Shown here: positions 42,344 to 54,165 of the stretch, piece by piece
Layout of the letters: every line of letters starts with the position of its first letter
Numbering within the stretch: the first letter of the stretch is position 1
NCBI GenBank assembly: GCA_030762175.1
Contig: CM060843.1
Coordinates: 26,979,501-27,043,500, forward strand
Reading direction: 5' to 3'
Length of the DNA stretch: 64,000 nt
Source of the DNA: Metallyticus violacea
Lineage: Eukaryota > Arthropoda > Insecta > Mantodea > Metallyticidae
Notes under the pieces: model-generated
The model's input: the letters and a program-made list of their open reading frames with translations, nothing else
Told to the model about the DNA's origin: nothing
Database searches by the model: none
Translations under genes and position numbers: made by a program

Positions 42344-45204
42344 AATCTGAAAATAAAGAATGATGAGTCCGGCAAGCCTAGCAAAATTCGTTCCAGCTCA
42401 TGAAAATTTCCCTGCAACTCTGTGTCTAGTGTTACCAATTATTTCCGTCCAAAAATATGATCCAATAATTTAAGATAAACTTCTTATAATCTTCCGTAAA
42501 AATGGTATCGAATTTTCTGCATGTTCTCATAAAGTGAGGGAGTGGTTACAGGGTTATGTTTCCTCATTGTTTCGATTTGTATTGTTAAAAATAATAAGTT
42601 ACATTAGCACATTAAGTATTTAATAGAGTAGAAGTAATTGATAAAAGAAGCTCAAACACTAATATGTGATCATTAACACAGTTTTCTACTGTACAGTTCC
42701 AACTGCTTACCAGAACAAAAGCTGTTATTGTAATTGTGCAGTCATCATGTATGACATGATTTCATTTCGTAAAGTGCTTCTGCGTTAAATCAGAGATAAA
42801 CTCTGCTACAATATCATGCAAGAATCAGATAAATTTTTAATACTGGAGATGTTCTGCAGCTGCATCCCTTCTCTTGACCGGAGTTAAAATGTCTTATAGT
42901 TGCAACAATTGAGAACTGTCTTCACGTGCGACCCACTGATCTCTGGTCAATGGAAGCAATCACAGTATGTTGTCCTATCATCAGCATCGATAGGAGGAAG
43001 TAGCCCATGGCTTGTTTTATCAAAGTAGGGGTTAGGTCATGTCGAGCTAATAGAAGCAGCGTCAATGCCGTAGCTCCAAGTGCACTCCATTCAAGGTGCC
43101 AGATTACACACGTAAGTGCATCGTCACTGATCTGTACCGGCGTTTTGAATTGGGATTACGCATTTTGGAAATGATGATGTATTATACATGTCGTATGCCT
43201 ATCAATATGTATGAAAAGCCATCCTCGCTGATGTCGAAAGGATTAACTCCATGTCATCTTAGATAATAGGAACTATACCGTCCTATTTTCAAGTGTTATT
43301 TAATAAACATTGGAAATTATACAATGGATTTACATCTCAGGTTATTTCTGCCACTGCCTCTGATGAACATTTGCTGGGAGGCTCTCTTTAATTCTATCAT
43401 AACATTTTTTTCTTGTTTGAGTTTCAAGATATCAGACATTCAGTTGTGAGTCGTAGAGAGGTTTAGCAACGGCTGTGTATAGATTTTCGCACAGAACTGT
43501 TCGTGTATTTGAATTGCAGTTAACACGCGGAATGTGTAACCAATAACATATACTGCTCGCTGTTAGTGTGTGGAATTAACAGCAATTTCTTGTTACAAAG
43601 TAAGCTTATTTTACAAAATACATTAAATACATCAATCAGATCTTAGCTTACATCTACAAGTCTGCCATAGGGTTGAATGTGTCCGTTCATATACTCTGTA
43701 TTATTATTCTTTAACTTGAAATCTCAATATTTTTGGAAATTCTGCGCTTCTGTGCTTCATCCCTCGTTTACTGAATCTGCGCGCATTTTTAAATAATATA
43801 ATTTCCTTTCCTTGCATTAGTATTTTTATTTCAATAATAATTTTAAGGCTAATAGTCATAAGCAATTTTTTTTTTTTTTTTTTTTTTACTTTACAGCATA
43901 ACAAAACTAGATTGAAGCCTCTATATTATTTTAAAAAGTTGAACATATGGAAGATAACCAGCTGGAAGCTCGAAATTTTTAGCAAAAAATGTGTTTGAAA
44001 TTATAAGACTGTAAATCAAAGTGTATTTTAATGATACATTTAAAATTTTGTAGCATACACGAATATAAAATAAAAAAGGAATACAGTTATTGTTTGATAA
44101 AATATAAATTATAAATTTAGCGCAAAAAACAGAGTTTTGCTATTTAGATATTTCTGTGTTACAAGAAGCCGTGTGTTATATCATAGCATATTTCTATTGA
44201 ACTACTAGAGCATTTTGCAAGTGGATTTTACTGCAGGAACTGTTCATTTATGAAAGTTGTTCACATTGTCTTTCTTAAACCCGCATTTTACAGTTATCTC
44301 ATGACATACTACATTCTGCACCAATTATTCAAAACAGATGGATAATTTTTACTATGATGTCTTCTGCCATCTTCTGAATTTTCTTATTCTGTTCTGCAAA
44401 GATTCTGTTTCGTTGTTAGTGTTAATTTGTTCATAAATTAAAATGCTTTATAATGCATTTGTCACTAGAATTAATAATAAATCCATTCATAGACATTTCT
44501 CCTAGAATACTAGTGCGTATTATTTTGCATATTCTTTAATTTAATTATTTGTGCGTTAAAATTATTGCAACTGTCGGCGAAAAATGTCCAATAAATTGAC
44601 CGAATTTTAATATATTGAACTAAAATTATATGGAAGTATTGGCAACAGTGCAGCAGGTACAGATAAGTGTATTCATTGGAATCATGAATATTATGCGTAA
44701 GCCGGGAAACCTCAAGATATCGCCAGAGGTAGTCGATAAGTTTACTATTAGCAGATTGCCGCCTATGATGTAGGACAAAACAGTGAGTTTAGGAAAAGTT
44801 AGCTAAGAATTGTTTCAATGAAAGGCTTAGGTATAGGAGGTTTAAGTGAGAACATGCACTTCTTCAAGATGGAGCAAAAATATTAAAATCTGCTGAAACT
44901 GACTTCAAATTCGTTCGCCGTAATGGACTTATATTAACACAAGTTTATTACACTTATTAATGACGTGTATTTTAAATCCCATTAAACTAAAAGCCTTTTC
45001 ATTACCCGTGAATCACATGGTACACACTGTGAGCTGTGCGATGCAATTTCTAAACGCTAAATGCAGCACAAAATCTACTCGTACTTTAACCACACACTGA
45101 CCCCGTCCTGCGGCCGCAGTCCCAAACGGTAGCGAAGACAGCCGATTGGTTACGATATCAACAGTAGGGATTACTTAGGCGGATAAACTATCTATGTAAA
45201 TGAA
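42344..45204. other. Long stretch without recognised gene
   Basis: AT-rich; a run of 22 T at 43866-43887 could be the poly-A end of an unrecognised reverse insertion. Frames are short. Confidence 0.5.
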
Positions 45205-45277
45205 GGTCTGTTACCTCAGTTGATTAGAGCGTCATGCTTATAACACGAGGGTCGTAAGCTGAATCCCCATATGGGCA
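45205..45277 (+). tRNA. tRNA-Ile-like pseudogene
   Basis: The 73 bases match a eukaryotic tRNA-Ile in order. They include the D arm ACCTCAGTTGATTAGAGCGT, the anticodon arm ATGCTTATAACAC (loop CTTATAA, reading TAT where the common Ile gene has AAT), then GGGTCGTAAGCTGAATCCCC and ATGGGCA. The T stem and acceptor stem have several mismatches and no internal B-box consensus survives, so it is unlikely to work. A T-rich run follows at 45283. No SINE body follows, so I call it a decayed tRNA gene or tRNA-derived insertion. Confidence 0.6.
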
Positions 45278-46949
45278 AACTTATTTTTATCTTCTAATCT
45301 TCATAATTTGTCTACACCGTTCTTAAAAGACTAAATATTACTTTCTGGGGAGCACATCACATAGGTTGCAATTTTACTTTTATTTTATGAACTGATTCTA
45401 AACGGGGAATTAAATATATTCTGTTGTTAATTTATGACTACATAAGTTGCATTTTATTGTATCTTTCTACCACTTGGTTAGAGATGATAATTTTTAGAGA
45501 GGACAACGCATAGGTTAGGTTAGGCTAGGCTAAACAAAAAATAATAAACTCCTCACTAACATTTTCTAACTCAACTCTGCCCTTCAGGACTACGGAATTC
45601 GGTTTTCTCCGCTGCCCTTCAGAAATTCGGCCACAGGATGGGTCAGCTTGTAAGGTCAAGTCAACATCTCACCCTAACAATGACTTTTGTGGAAGTTGCA
45701 TTGAACACGACATACACGTATTAGTATTTGTTAATAAATTTAACAGCAAGTCTCTCATTTTATTTGCTTGTATGTATAATTTCTGTACAAATATGTTTTA
45801 TATCGAACATATAGCTATTAATACAGTTCACGTTTATATTTTATAATTTGTTTGTTATATGTATATAAAATAGTCTCTACAACACTCGTTATTTAAAATG
45901 TCTGCATAATTTCTTATCTCCAGCTATGTGTAGGGTAATTCACTAGTTTCCTATTAATATTCAAGCATCCCTTAATGCAAAGCAAACAGTTTCTGTCATT
46001 TGTTAACAATAAAAAGGCAATCAATTTATGACCTTTCCGGTTAACTTATCGTATCTACGTATGATTGGCCTCGTGTTCTACTCTGGTCATTGGTTTGAAC
46101 ATTAAATTCCGCCTGCAATGCCACATTTTAATCATTGGTGTTGTAAGATATTGTGTTTGAAAAGTATCGGCTTTATTAGCTTAGTTTATATAAATACAAA
46201 TACAATGACTATTTTCATGCCCAACTGGTCTTGGTCATTATTAGACAATACCAGACAATATGAAATAATGGGAAAATACATTAACTTTACTCATGCTTGA
46301 GGCGGCACTCAAAACCACGCCATCAGGCGAAACAATCATATCCATTTCCATTTTCATATTTTATATCAATTAATTTTATAGCCCTAGCAATAATCTCTTA
46401 TGTAGACTGCCATTAGAATTCAAGACCTTTCAGGGATTGGTGGCGCCAGAATTTCGAAAATTGTCCTTCATTTTGATTTCATTATTTCTGAGCTGAAGTC
46501 GATAAAAAACGAAACATTAGCACAAAGCGCATGAATTCACGAGTAATCACTCCGGATTAAGGATAACAACCTTGGCCGTAGCAGAACATTACGATAAGAA
46601 ATGCTGTTGAGGAATAGCAAATAATGCATATTTTAAATACATATGTAGGCTTTCAAGGCTGGAGTCTTCAATCTAACAAACTTTAGAGCTGAGCTTGTTA
46701 AATATCTTGACGTTAAATTTGCACAAAACCAGCAGATATTGGTAAAAACATTACCATAGAATATTGCCTCGTTTGAAAAAGTAAGAGACTAAAATATTTT
46801 TGACAATAGTTATTAGCTCCATCGTCGTTTGGCAAAATCACATTCTTCTCTAAACGTATTTTATTACATTTACTACGCCATTTTTACTTACAATGATGCT
46901 TTATGAATGTAATTGAGCAACATTTGTTACTGTTATACTTTATGGTATG
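45278..46949. other. No gene recognised; short TTAGG-like run
   Basis: GGTTAGGTTAGGCTAGGCTA at 45512-45531 resembles the insect telomere unit TTAGG with two changed units. The remainder is AT-rich with short frames. Confidence 0.5.
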
Positions 46950-47600
46950 AAAAACATGGCTACGGTATGATAAGAGTGATGGCGTTGCTCTCTGTAGCCC
47001 GTGCTTCTCACATGCCCATGAACGACGATTATGTGTCGGCGGTAGCAGTAACACGTATCGGCTGTGCTGTAGCTTTGTAGTCGTGAACTGGTGTCGGTCT
47101 TTGTGTTACAAGCAATACAGCACATGCAGCACAGTCTGAACCGTTACACATTATTGATCGCATCTTCTACCAAACACATTCTATGTGCAAACATTTCTAC
47201 AAGTTGTGATTACGTTGAATGAAGAGGTCCCCGTACTGCTATTTTCAGTTAGAGCATACTATTTTCCACACCTCCAATTTCAATATGGCTGATTAATGTT
47301 TCCTCTGGTCACCACATTTGCATGAACTTACCTCTCCAGGTTTTTTTATTTGATTTATTTTATCATTTTTCCTCTTAAAGAGAACACTAATAGCAAAAGT
47401 ATCGCAACAAGCCATGGGCTCTCGAGGAACTGCAAACAGATATTCCACAAGTAATTGAGGCTGTGTCTCCCGATGTATTAATTAAATACTTTCCTTAATA
47501 AGGATAGGAATATTTAATTGTATCTCTGTCATATGTCTGACAATCGTTTCTATTAGTTTGAAGCCTATAAGTAAAAATCTGGAACCGAGAGGAAGTAAAA
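46950..47600 (+). pseudogene. mariner-type transposase, C-terminal half, second copy of the 14.4-kb family
   Basis: The region around 47090-47165 (GCAGCACAGTCTGAACCGTT then ACACATTATT) aligns to 14430-14465 of the other relic. Further on, a clean segment reads KPWALEELQTDIPQVIEAVS then PDVLIKYFP (about 47408-47490), the KP-TLEEL---I-----I-PDVL block of mariner-type transposases. Between them the catalytic region is unrecognisable. 47500-47600 resembles 29870-30000 after the other transposase's C-terminus. It is inactive. Confidence 0.6.
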
Positions 47601-48169
47601 TATCCTATATAATATGATAAGGTATGGTAAGAAGTACATATTCAGCATTTAGTACAATATAAGACTTTAGGATTCAATCTAGGAATAACATGCATCCAAA
47701 AAGGGTTATTTACTACCTGTTCAGAGGTAATTATTTTTTTAAATGAATGAACTGCTTATTTAGTATACATTGAATTATGAATTCTAATAGACCACATATA
47801 AGCATACAAAATAACTATAACTTGTCCTTTGATTTTGAAAACTTGTGACCTGAAGGTAAGGATAACGAAGATGTGAGCAACATCATGGGCAGTTATGTTT
47901 CTGATGCTGTTAATCAAACGAAACCTTTCTCGTTTCATGTTTTTTTTTTTTTGTTTTTTTTTTACTACAGTTTTCTTCTGCAACTAAAGCCAGTTGTGAA
48001 ATGAGAAATTCAACTAGGAAGATTCTAATGCATAAAGAAAAATTAAACAAACTTTTATTTTAACTTAACTATAACAATAAATACCATTACTTTTAATATC
48101 TTACAAATGAAACCTTTTTCTAAACTACCTAAATCATGTGATCCTCATGCGGTATCTCACCTTCTTAAA
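47601..48169. other. No gene recognised
   Basis: AT-rich with two T runs near 47940-47965; short frames only. Confidence 0.5.
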
Positions 48170-48860
48170 TACAGAAAAAATTTTATCCAATGCAGTTACC
48201 ACGCAGGTCTTTAATTCCTGCAAATTAACACACTACTTCCCGTCTCTATAAACTGACCTGTATAAGATTCCCCATTGGACGTAGATTCGGATTATTGGCT
48301 GGATATTCAGTGACATTAACACCTTTGTGGCGAAACCAACCTCTTGTGCATTTGACAGTGCGAATGTTGCATTGTTCTGCTGAAATATTCAATACTTTGT
48401 TCAGTCTTCTCTGTAACAGCCAAATGTGTTTTTCAAGGATTGTGCGATAGCTTTCATATGGCTTGTGGAGAAAATAAGATGCACTTTTTTCTATATCGAA
48501 ACTAATAAGAAATATTAGGAAAATCTCCTCCTTACTGCCTCTTAGAAAATCGTTCCCTCTTCTTTTCTAATATCTTGCCTGTGGTGTGACCAGCCGTCAT
48601 GATCATCTAATTTGGATGTATTTAGTTCCTGAATAGTACACATTTTCATTCCTCCATCCATACGAAATGTTTCCCAGCCCAGTCAACTTGTTCCTTTTTA
48701 TGTTGGACCGTCTTTCATTTCAGCATTTTGAGAAGTGATCACGAGCAAGTTGTCCCTGTGATGAACTACCAGCATTGAGCTTTCTGATCACTTGGCTCTC
48801 TTGCGTAGACGTCATATATCTCTCAGGCGACTTGTTCGTTCCAAAATTATTTTCTAGCTT
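48170..48860 (-). pseudogene. Tc1-like transposase, heavily decayed
   Basis: The minus strand shows, in order, VIRKLNAGSSSQGQLARDHF (about 48730-48790), then EQVDWAGKHFVW (about 48670). DGW...IRKEE...FSKR follows near 48545-48600, corresponding to GPDGW-HYWHDIRKE---FSKR. Then come FQQNNAT near 48380-48400 (from FQQDNA) and GWFRHKGVNVTEYPANNPNL then RPMGNL near 48265-48340 (from WPAQSPDLNPIENL). Many frame changes and stops are present. This lineage differs from the DUF4817-type relics elsewhere. Confidence 0.65.
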
Positions 48861-49182
48861 CAGCAAGTTATTTACCACTTCTTGTTATTTTTCGAGAAAA
48901 AAGTTGTGTTAATCCTTACTCGAAGCTAAACAGCGCTGATTTCTAATTCATACCACTTTGTCTTACACTTTTCCAAAGTACAGCACACACAATCCGATCA
49001 TTCTGATGCTGTAAGGAAGAGAAAACACATTAATGCCATGAATTAAGAAAAGCATCATGTTTTTATTTCCCAGCACCAGATGCCATTATATTGAAAGTCT
49101 GTCTTCAAATTGCATAGAGTTTACAATATTTTTGTTCATACGAGGACCGTTCCATATTTATTTAAATTTTTTTCTCGCTAAT

Positions 49183-49596
49183 TCAAAAACATTTAAACTG
49201 AATGAATATGTTCACTTTTTCAATATGGTCCTTTTTCAGCAGAAGCTCTCTGCTCACATTCTCAAGCTTTTGTGCTTGAACTGCTCTATGTATGGGTTTA
49301 AGAACCAAATCACTTTTGTAAGCTGTTGGTGTACAACGCTTTGCAGGCTCTGGTAACTCCTGTGGCCGTCTCCAGTTTTGCAAACATGCCATACTTTCAG
49401 CCGCTCCGCTGACTGACTTCGTTGTCACTTCCCTTCCGTAACTGTTTCTCTTCTCCGTTAATGTACGGCCTTTTTTCCAGCAATCTGCCCAGTTGTACGC
49501 GGTTTTTGGTGACAGTGCATGCTGCCTATGCACTGCCACCAATTCACCTGTGAGGGTTTGCTTTGAAGAGTAACAAAGTCGCCTAGCGCTGTCCAT
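49183..49596 (-). pseudogene. Possible transposase HTH region (tentative)
   Basis: A 138-codon frame has LSPKTAYNWADCWKKGRTL followed by a basic segment. This resembles the second helix-turn-helix of mariner-type transposases (-KTVY-W---FK-GR). Later segments such as YKSDLVLKPIHRAVQAQKL are not clearly matched. It lies just upstream of the Tc1-like relic in the same orientation but looks like a different lineage. No catalytic motif is visible. Confidence 0.3.
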
Positions 49597-49995
49597 GCTG
49601 CCGTGCTGCTATATGAGAGTAGACCTACCTGCTACTGTTATCACATGCCGGATTGCGAGAAATTTGAAAGTGGAAATAAAATTAAATGCGATTTTTGCGG
49701 CGCAAGCCGTATGTTAGGCTAAGATTTAGGATCATAGTGTGATAGGCTATAGCCACTGATCTCACTGGTGTATCTGGAGATTGAAGATCTTTGTAGAGCT
49801 TTTACCTCTAAGAAGCGACCCTTATGACCCCAGTCTTCATAGTCACCCAAACTTTAAGTGGATTTTTTTTTTCACACAAGCCTTGAGGTAGGAATCAGAT
49901 TCCGATGGGACATATTCGATATTTGTTCAGTTTATGCAACATTTAGTGTTATGAGAAAATATTTTTTATCTTATTAAGCAAGAGAAAATATGCCG
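49597..49995. other. No gene recognised
   Basis: Short spacer with no frame or repeat of note. Confidence 0.5.
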
Positions 49996-50290
49996 ATCTT
50001 AATATATACACCGCCACCGGTGGCCGAGATCGTTAACTCGTGAGCAGGAGGTCGGGGTTTTGAATCCCGCCAGGACCGTCCTTCCTGACTGAGGTTTTTT
50101 CCAGGTTTTCCTCAGTTCTCATAAATTGCAAATGTCGGGGAGGTACTCTAACTATGCCTGAAACGTTTCCTTCCTTAAAAAAAATCCTTTCCCAATTTAT
50201 CATTTCATCTCATGTATCATCAGTGTCCATCGCCTGTGGTGTCTCAGTAGTAAAAACGGGCGTTAAACACCATTAAAAAAATCTTAATAT
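49996..50290 (+). repeat. SINE-A with 10-bp target duplication
   Basis: ATCTTAATAT at 49996-50005 and 50281-50290 flank the element. The head GGTGGCCGAGATCGTTAAC has lost about 12 bases between the A and B boxes. B box GTTTTGAATCCCGCC, AGGACCGTCC and the tail CGGGCGTTAAACACCATT are well conserved. Confidence 0.9.
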
Positions 50291-51605
50291 GTTGCAATGG
50301 ACCTTGCGTCAGTGCACTTCCTGCAAACAAAGTCAATAAAATACAAACATTTATCCGTCATTGGTAGTCAATCAATGCAATAATACCTCAAAACGTCTTA
50401 AAACATTTGACAACGTAACCTAATTTCGTTAGCTTATCAAGTTTTTTATTATCGCCTAAAGATTCTTAATAATTTAACTAAAATGCGCCCAGGAGAAAAA
50501 ATAATCTGCAGCGATAAACTCCATGTCGGACTTAACGGATTGTCTGAATGCTGAAAAGGTATTTGGTACATAAGCTATTTAATAAAATGCTGGGATCTAG
50601 GACACTAATGCACTTGAAATAGCAAAAAGAAGTCAAGTATAATACAACCCAAGTGAAAATGCTATCCTTGGAACACTAGCAGAGAAATGTTCCCAACTGT
50701 TTAACCTACTCAGCTTAAGTGCTCGGGCGGGTGAAGAGCTGGAATCTGATGGAATAAAACGAAAATCAATAGAAGATGTTGGGTGGGGAAAGGATTTTCT
50801 CATTGCCATAAGGGAGATAGAAATTAATTCCCAGCTTTCTGCAATCTAAAACCGATTCGGAGGGGGACAGAAACAGAAGTAATTTGTTATAGGAAGGAAG
50901 AGTTGGAAAGCGGCAGACAAATGGAATGAGACTTGGGTTGGTAGTGCAGGATGAGTGCTTTTACTTGCAACTCCTGTTGTCTTCTAAGACTATGTAGGAT
51001 TGGAAAGGGTTTTCTACTTTTGCATTTTGCCTTCCCTCTTCATTCGGGAACGATTACGTCTTGCCGTCTTAATGTATGTACCTGTCATCGCCCACATAGC
51101 CGGATTTAGATGTAATGAAATTATGCACTAAAGTCGATGTTTTTTCTGTCTACCACAATAAGAAACACGATTTTTACCTCCGGGTAAACATGATTATTTG
51201 TTGTTAATTTTGATACGTAGAAACCGAATATGTCTCAGTTTTTATTTATTCTTGACTATGGCAAAAGCAATGCCATGTACGGAATATACAAGGTTTTGTT
51301 ATTATATTTTGTAGAATGGATGCTAAAACATAATTACTAGGTTTGATAATGCTTGCACTCGGCGAGCTTTGCAATCCCTAAATTGATAGTGTGGTGTGTC
51401 ACATACATCTTTATTATTAGAAGTCCCTTGCTGGGATGACGCGCCGGAGTGGATATTTGTATAAAATAAGAGTAAAACTTTGGATCTTTTAAAGTTGTTC
51501 TGAATGAAACGTTTGCTTCTAGTTTTGGTTTGATCATTTGGTCTAGTGCTGAGATTCTTTGAAGCATGGTGCAGTGCCTTTATTTGTATGTTCAGCATAG
51601 ATAAA
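50291..51605. other. No gene recognised
   Basis: Frames up to 91 codons (51323-51598, minus) show no known motif. No terminal inverted repeat for the following CYICGE-family relic is visible here. Confidence 0.5.
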
Positions 51606-53853
51606 AGTGGGAGATATCAGTGCCCTAATTATCCAGATACTAAAGTTATGATTGTGGAAAGTTCACACCAAAATCCCAAACGAAAAACAAATTACAAAAA
51701 CAGTTTACTTTCTCCACTTTGGCTGCTAAATTGTTGATCAAGATAAAAAGCGGACCCCGGAGCATTGTTACGTTGCTCGTACTTGTAGAAGTTATTTGAG
51801 ACAGTGGTTATACAGGAGATTAAATTCCTCACCATTCGCAGTACCTATGATTTGTTGGGAACATCAAAACCACGTGAAAAAGTGTTATTTTTGTACTGTA
51901 AAAAAAGTATTAGGTTTGACTAAGAAAACAAAGTTAAATGTTATTTATCTAAATGTGCTATTACCAATTAGACCAGCCTCTCATAGCGAAACTTTGCAAG
52001 TACCAGTTCTCCCAAAGTAATTTTAAAATATTGATAGTAACATAAGTGGTGCATCAAATAATAAGTTCTTCAACACATGAATCTTCCTATACTAGAAATG
52101 TGTCATTGCAGTTCAACAATAAGGCTTAGATGAGTTAGTCCCAAATTTAAATTTGGGGGAAAAAACAAGAAGAGATTTTGAGATTTTGGAGGCTGCAGCA
52201 GCGGAATATGCTTGCTGGCTATATACAGACTATAAGAACTGGTTTGTTTCCCAGTTTGATATAAGCAAATTTAAAGGAGGATATTTTCATTGGCTACAGA
52301 TAAGGAAGCGTTTAAAACACGAATTTTTTTAAAGTACGCTAACAAATGTGCAACTATTGGCCTAGGCGCATTTAAGGCTATTGTGAAAGGGTTTCTCGGC
52401 AACAGAAAAAATGAATAATATGCATCTTTAGTAGAAGCATTACTACATTTTTTAAAGCTGAAGCAGGAAATAATGCTGCCTTTATTAATTTAATAAATAA
52501 AGCCTGCAAAGTTATATTTGTAAAGGCATTAGATTTGATAAGGATAATTGTTATGTATATATATAAGAAAATCATTTTGAGATAGGTATAACAGGAATAG
52601 AAATAATTTGTAATTTGTAACATACAATAGAATTTTGTATACATTTTGTGTAAAATCTGTGAGAAAGACGAATATGTACCTGGCTCTCCACTGACTGACC
52701 GCTCCTTAGACAAGGCTGCAGAAAGGGTAAACTATCTTTTGTTAGGTCACGAACCTTCTACCCAGGAAATACTTAGGAGTTGACAATAAGAGAAACATGT
52801 GGCCGTAACGGGACAGTATTTAACAAAGTCAGAGGTAGCAATAATTTAAGAGAAAATGAAAATGTCAGAACGGAGACGGAAATGTTTTATTACAGGAAAG
52901 CCGAAAACACGTGCGTTATCTCCGGGAACATTTAGGACTACAAACTAAGGAAGGCAAAAGATTTTCAATAGAAATCAGAATGTAAGGAAAGGGCCGAAAT
53001 TTATGACAGCTTGTTCTGGGAAAATTCAAGTTCGTGGGAAGACGTTAGATCAGGGGGGAAAGAATAATTCTAGCCAATGGTCATCGGATAAAAGTTAACG
53101 AACCAGGAGAACTTAGATACCAATAAATTTTAGGATAGCCAATCACGAACATATAACACAGAAATAGATAAAATACGAGGGAATTTAATTTAGCGAAAGG
53201 CGTGGCGAGGTAGTAGAAAAACTAGAGTACAGAAGTCAGGGGACAATCGGACATTCGCACTCAGTAGACACTCAAACATTCTTACAGTCAGTCATAGATT
53301 GAGATTCAGGCATTCGGTAGAGACACATTAATAGATTCAGAGGGACATTCAGACATCCAGATATTCACTCAGGAAGCCAGTCTAAGTGTGTAGTGAGGTC
53401 AGCTACGAGCCGTCAGGAAGTAACCTGCCAAATTATTAAATAAAGTAAATGTTCAAACAGTGCCGGACGTATTAATACACCGAACAATCTCCTTCCCCCC
53501 CTAACGACTTTCAAGTCGTTAAAAACAGTCCAAATTTACCCTGAGAACACACTAATCAATCCCCCCTAATAGTGGAACCCATATTAACCGTTCCAAATTG
53601 GCGACCAACTGTGGGGGCACAATAAAATAACCGTTCCAAAGCAATGGTTATTAAGATATCACTAAAAGTGAATTTCCTCCATTCACACTCAGGCTTTTAT
53701 CCTCAAAATGTTGGTACTGTAAATGATGGACAGGAAGAGAATTTTCATCATGACATAGCAGCAATTGAAAAGCGTAATCAAGGTTGTTGGGGTTCTGCAA
53801 TTTTGGAGGATTATTATTGGTTTCTGAAGAGAGACAATAATTCTGACTAAAGA
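51606..53853 (+). pseudogene. CYICGE-family protein, second copy, split by an LTR
   Basis: Read through frame changes, the start is RYQCPNYPDTK then YDCGKFTPKSQ (compare CYICGEFT-KSQ). TKTVYFLHFGC follows, then DQDKKRTPEHCYVARTCRSY, LRQWLYRRLNSSPFAVPMIC and KKCYFCTVKK (about 51690-51905). This keeps the Cys/His motifs deleted from the 7.8-kb copy. Near 52370-52450 AFKAIVKGFLGNRKNE matches the FKGVLHGFLGN segment. About 1.2 kb of foreign DNA follows. The last part, ISLKVNFLHSHSGFYPQN then GQEENFHHDIAAIEKRNQG and YYWFLKRD (53644-53850), restores the C-terminus. Stops, frameshifts and the insertion make it dead. The middle third (known in relatives) is largely missing. Confidence 0.75.
52798..53640 (+). 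mobile_element. LTR remnant, family L-like, copy 3, inside the CYICGE copy
   Basis: It starts TGTGGCCGTAACGGGACAG, like TGTAGCCC...AACGGGACAG of the 34.7-kb copy. It ends at CCGTTCCAAATTGGCGACCA then ACTGTGGGGGC (TGG at 53599), a Gypsy-type primer-site boundary. A (T)CAG/ACATTCAGACA-rich tract lies at 53240-53390. The phrase AACCGTTCCAAA recurs 40 bases later (53629-53640), exactly where the interrupted protein resumes. It may be a solo LTR with extra leader. The 350 bases before it (52450-52797) are also foreign to the host frame. Confidence 0.6.
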
Positions 53854-54165
53854 GAGAGACACTTGGCAGCAAGCATTTTAGGGTTTATGAAGCGACGAGA
53901 TTTGTTATTTTTATTATGAATGTTTTATCCGATTATACAAATGTATTTTACTACTATTTTGACTACAAGTACCTATTATTGTCCTAAGCCCGATAGGAAA
54001 ACTCCAAAGTCCTTTTCGGTATCAGTGCATCTTTTTCCATAAGAATCAGCATTTTCCACTCTAGGAATAGACAAAAGACAAACTTTTAATGTTTTATTTA
54101 TTGCCACTTTGACTGCATTGGTCTTCCCGCCACATCTGCAGGTTGTGGACTGAATACTAAGTTAA
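53854..54165. other. No gene recognised
   Basis: AT-rich flank of the CYICGE-family relic. I searched for a match to ACACTGGGCAACAA and saw only GACACTTGGCAGCAAG at 53857-53872, too poor to call. Confidence 0.5.

Noticed and set aside
52378..52713. 111-codon minus-strand frame
   Set aside because: It is antisense to the GFLGN segment of the second CYICGE-family copy and then to AT-rich DNA; no motif.
53857..53872. GACACTTGGCAGCAAG as a terminal repeat of the second CYICGE copy
   Set aside because: It has several mismatches to ACACTGGGCAACAA, lies too close to the coding end compared with the first copy, and has no partner upstream of 51.6 kb.
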